Assembly (NCBI GenBank): GCA_032622095.1
Contig: CP136063.1
Coordinates: 267,151,426-267,215,425 of the forward strand
Reading direction: 5' to 3'
Source of the DNA: Siphonodentalium dalli
Lineage: Eukaryota; Mollusca; Scaphopoda; Gadilida; Siphonodentaliidae
Length of the DNA: 64,000 nt
Shown: positions 60,796-64,000 of the stretch, piece by piece
How positions within the stretch are numbered: the first letter of the stretch is position 1
Layout of the letters: each line of letters begins with the position of its first letter
Translations under genes and position numbers: made by a program
Notes under the pieces: generated by a model
What the model was told of the DNA's origin: nothing
Databases searched by the model: none
Seen by the model: only the letters and a program-made list of their open reading frames with translations

Positions 60796-61582
60796 TTAAC
60801 CCTTTATATACTAAATGGATTCTCCCAGTCAGTTAAAATGTGTAGATTGGAGTGTTCTATTATTCATTAGGAGAGATGCTAAGGTGATAAAAGCAGATGA
60901 CAGATAACTGAAAGTGCAGAAGGAGCCCTATTTAACCCTTTACCCAACAGAAGGGCCCTGTGCCAATGCATTCTCTTATATATGCGAGTCGACCATAGGT
61001 CGCCTCGCATATATAAGAGAATGCATTGGCTTAATACATTAAAAATTATAAAATTGTTAAAGAATATAAGAAAAAATGGTAAAAAGTGTTAAAAAAAAGT
61101 TTTTTTTTAGGCCAATGCATTCTCTTATATATGCGAGGCAACCTATGGTCGACTCGCATATATAAGAGAATGCATTGGCACAGGGCATAACTGTAACTAT
61201 CACAATGTGGTCAAGGAGCCGGTTCCAATGATATCCATATTTGTATGGTTCTATTGAGACAGACCGAAGATATTTTAGGCTGTTGAAGCTTTATTTGGCC
61301 GGTTTTGGCCGGTTTGTTGGGTAAAGGGTTAATGTGGGAAATGTTTAGATAATAAGTTCAACAAACTGGTCATTAGTTGAACTTATTATCTGAACATTTC
61401 CTATGGGATAAGTACTCAACAATGATGCTTTAGTATAGACAGGGTTAACTTATTATCTGAACATTTCCTATGGGATAAGTACTCAACAATGATGCTTTAG
61501 TATAGACAGGGTTAACTTATTATCTGAACATTTCCTATGGGATAAGTACTCAACAATGATGCTTTAGTGTAGAAAATGTTAA
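60796..61582. mobile_element. Family B element with nested A and triplicated end
   Basis: TTAACCCTTTATATACTAAA at the left; interrupted at 60932 by a family A copy; its right 65-bp end (CTTATTATCTGAACATTTCC...AGACAGGGTTAA) is present three times in tandem (about 61380-61582). Confidence 0.88.
60932..61332 (+). mobile_element. Family A element nested in family B
   Basis: Complete copy, TTAA on both sides; B sequence CTATTTAA/TTAATGTGGGAAATG continues around it. Confidence 0.92.
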
Positions 61583-61796
61583 CCCTTTGAGTACCAGGTC
61601 CGATTTTTGTATCAACCCATATACCATGTGCCAATGCATTCTCTTATATATGCGAGTCGACCATAGGTCGCCTCGCATATATAAGAGAATGCATTGGCCT
61701 AACCCAAAAAAAACAAACAAAAATTCATTTTTTAGGGCACTCTAGGGACCATAACTTAGGGCCGATGAGATCGGCCCCTGGCACTAAAAGGGTTAA
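61579..61796. mobile_element. Family C element with hairpin module
   Basis: TTAACCCTTTGAGTACCAGG to CTGGCACTAAAAGGGTTAA; one hairpin module with the family A loop TCGACCATAGGTCG. Shares its left TTAA with the B copy. Confidence 0.88.
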
Positions 61797-61942
61797 ATAA
61801 AGAACTATTTACACATCATGTGGTGTTTTTATACAGTATATAGTTGAGCCATCATTGGATTTTATCTTCAGCCATAATGTGAGGAATATGATAGTCTTAA
61901 TATGTTTGATGTACAAAGTTAGAAGTTTTCAATATAACACCC

Positions 61943-62433
61943 TGGTCAAGTGGTCCTGCTAATGTGCTATGATGCTGGTGGGTCCTGCAGAATTGCTATG
62001 ATGCTATTAGGGCAAACTGATGCTGTTAAGAAAAAGTACCGTTATTTTTCCTAAAGTTGTCATTTTCATGGTGTTCAGATAATCTGAAGATATCCAGCAA
62101 AAGCCATTACAAAACATATATATTGCGAAATATTGCAATACTGGTTGTATTAGTTGTTGCAAATTGACTATAATCAAGATGGCTATTAACGTCATTTTGC
62201 AAACACTGGCGCAGCTATTATTAAATTTTTCAAAAATATATATGTTTTTGAATGTTTCATACAGACACTGGCTTTTTCTCAAATTGCTCAGATTAGCCAA
62301 ACACCGTGAAAATGACAACTTTCGAAAAAAATAACGGTACTTTTTCCAAACGGCATCAGTTTGCCCTGACAGCAACATAGCAATTCAGCAGGACACACCA
62401 GCATCATAGCATATTGGCAGGACCACTTGACCT
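61943..62433. mobile_element. Foldback element, arms of about 130 nt
   Basis: AAGTGGTCCTGCTAATGTGC pairs with the right end GCATATTGGCAGGACCACTT; the arms contain GGGCAAACTGATGC and AAAGTTGTCATTTTCA. The centre near 62150 is unique. Confidence 0.85.
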
Positions 62434-62538
62434 GAGGGTGCATAAACACATATAACATGCTGAGTAAGAGAAAGCATTAAATCCATTATCCAGTTCAAGG
62501 TAGATGATTTCTCAATTATCTCTGTGAAGGTTGAGTTC

Positions 62539-63003
62539 CTGCCTGCAAATAGCGTCTCTGTCATTTGCAGAATGAGGTCCCCCAGAGGGTGAATTTAGTG
62601 ATGCTATCCCGCACAGCGGGCTAGCATCACCAAATTCACCCTCTGGAGACCTCATTCTGCTTTGGCCAAATCTTCTGGGAATTATTTATGGTATCAAATT
62701 AACATTGTTTTAGTTACCCTTTCCCTTCCGGGAAGTTTCTATATCTCCCTGGGAAGTTTCTATATCCCCTAATTTGGAGAAGATAAAATTCATAATTGAG
62801 GTGCCCAATGGGTGAACATCACCGACTTCAATTGGGAACATCATTCTGATCCTAGGTCTACCATAGCAGTTGATGGCCTAAGCAGAATGAGGTCCCCAGA
62901 GGGTGAATTTAGTGATGCCAGCCCGCTATGCGGGGTAGCATCACTAAATTCACCATCTGGGGACCTCATTCTGCAAATGACAGACACGCTATTTGCAGAC
63001 TTG
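62539..63003. mobile_element. Family E element with two hairpins
   Basis: GCCTGCAAATAGCGTCTCTG to CAGACACGCTATTTGCAGAC; hairpins 62568-62660 and 62881-62974, with a duplicated GGGAAGTTTCTATATC in the linker. Confidence 0.88.
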
Positions 63004-63202
63004 GTTGAGTTGCCACCATATTGATTACTTGTCATCCTATCTGACTGTCAAATCTTGATTAATCCAGGGTAATCAGTGCACTCAGATAATCACTATCTTT
63101 CTAATCCATCATCTTACATTGTCAATGTAATCCTTTCACTCTGCAGTGTAATGCTAAATTCTGCACCACTAGCATAACAGAGCTTAAACATTGATTTCCT
63201 GT

Positions 63203-63448
63203 TTAACCCTTTCATGATGGGAGCTTCCTCATTTTTTTAGCAAAAACGCTGTGCCAATGCATTCACTTATATTGGCGAGTCGCCCATAGGGTGCCTCACA
63301 TATATAAGAGAATGCATTGGCCTAACAATATTTACCTTGACCTTGTAAGCCAGTGCATTCTCTCATATACATGTATGCGAGGCTCCCTATGGGAGACTTG
63401 CATATATAAGAGAATGCACCAGCGCATCTCCTATCATGAAAGGGTTAA
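63203..63448. mobile_element. Family D element
   Basis: TTAACCCTTTCATGATGGGA to CCTATCATGAAAGGGTTAA; two hairpin modules with GGCTCCCTATGGGAG-type loops. Outside the gene, upstream. A family B left end (TTAACCCTTTCTTTACTAAA) begins at its shared TTAA (63445). Confidence 0.88.
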
Positions 63449-63489
63449 CCCTTTCTTTACTAAATGGATTCTCCCAGATAGGTTAGGAA

Positions 63490-64000
63490 TCACATAGTCA
63501 TATAACTTCAATTTACAATGGGAACTTTGGTTGGGTGTGGTTTAAAATTGATGACTATCAAGAAGATAAACCGTGTGCAGTTATCGCAGAAGTCCTCGGC
63601 ATTCAACAATGAATTATTGCTGTCTGCAGACTTCCACAGTGAGATATTAATGTGGATTATCTCTTTAAAGGTGGATTATCTCTTCGTAAACATGTATTAT
63701 ATAGTTACCGGGGTATAAAATATTAGATTTGAATCGAAGACTACTGTTCCGGAAATGCTTCTATCGATTGATATTAATTTTATTTCGAAAATTTTCTGAT
63801 ATAAAAAGGTGTGTTTGTTCAGCCAACGAACAATAGTGGTTACTGTTTAAACAGAGACCAGAAATTTTATTGTACAGTTTTGTCACAAATTAACGTTAAT
63901 TATACTCATTATCGCTTATTTCTGTGGAACAACACAATACAAACAATCAATCTGGAACATTTGACTTTCGGTGCGTAGCCATAGGAACAGCCCAGTGTTC
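63490..64000. other. Unique sequence to window end
   Basis: No gene established. A minus-strand frame (about 63500-63660) contains NAEDFCDNCTRFIFLIVIN without a Met or clear splice sites. Confidence 0.35.

Noticed and set aside
5416-63448. TTAACCC motifs as telomeric repeats
   Set aside because: They are single TTAA plus CCCTTT transposon termini, not tandem TTAGGG/CCCTAA.
6587-63497. Many short frames containing [18 protein letters not shown] or MRSPEGEF
   Set aside because: Translations of the shared hairpin module and of family E hairpins; they appear on both strands and only inside the elements.
63500-63660. Minus-strand frame with EDFCDNCTRFIFLIVIN as the first exon
   Set aside because: No Met, no convincing donor, and 60124-60234 fits better in layout and phase.

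Overview
The window is eukaryotic, AT-rich, intron-dense and crowded with small transposons. It holds one gene I can establish: a complete peptide O-xylosyltransferase gene (glycosyltransferase family 14) on the minus strand. Twelve coding exons run from the ATG at 60234 to the TAG at 9835, spanning about 50.4 kb. All splice phases agree, giving a predicted 918-residue protein: short cytoplasmic tail, one membrane anchor, stem, WSC domain, GT14 catalytic core and xylosyltransferase C-terminal domain. The WSC domain is the invertebrate architecture; vertebrate paralogues lack it. The repeat style (many short foldback elements, GACGGACGG-containing elements ending in TATACCCCC) suggests a marine lophotrochozoan, perhaps a bivalve. 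That taxonomic guess is inference.

Layout. 1-9.5 kb lies downstream of the gene and holds only repeats, including a 45-bp minisatellite (2.9-4.2 kb). 9.8-60.2 kb is the gene, whose exons total 2,757 nt. Its introns carry four large tandem arrays: a 47-bp array in which each unit holds a TGACGTC(A) site (27.1-27.7 kb, intron 7); a roughly 31-44 bp array of about 120 copies that repeats the exon 6/intron 6 junction, 5' splice site included (33.1-37.65 kb, intron 6); a 21-22 bp array grown from a transposon end (39.9-40.9 kb, intron 4); and a 29-bp array of about 157 copies (49.1-53.65 kb, intron 1). 60.2-64 kb lies upstream of the start codon and again holds mobile-element debris.

Mobile elements. 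At least four families (called A-D here) begin TTAACCCTTT and end AAAGGGTTAA. I read them as non-autonomous piggyBac-like elements, with TTAA targets shown by nested insertions. Three of the families carry the same roughly 70-bp perfect-hairpin module. Other groups are a pogo/Tc1-mariner-like foldback family (F), a family with paired 94-nt hairpins (E), hAT-like elements (one with an exact 8-bp target duplication), several single long-armed foldbacks, a tRNA-derived SINE, and a 1-kb family (P). Long uninterrupted reading frames in the arrays and hairpins are by-products of repeats, not genes.

The most unusual feature is the intron 6 array. It places more than 100 intact copies of the gene's own 5' splice site immediately downstream of the authentic one, in the correct orientation. 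A decayed duplicate of exon 11 also lies inside intron 10.
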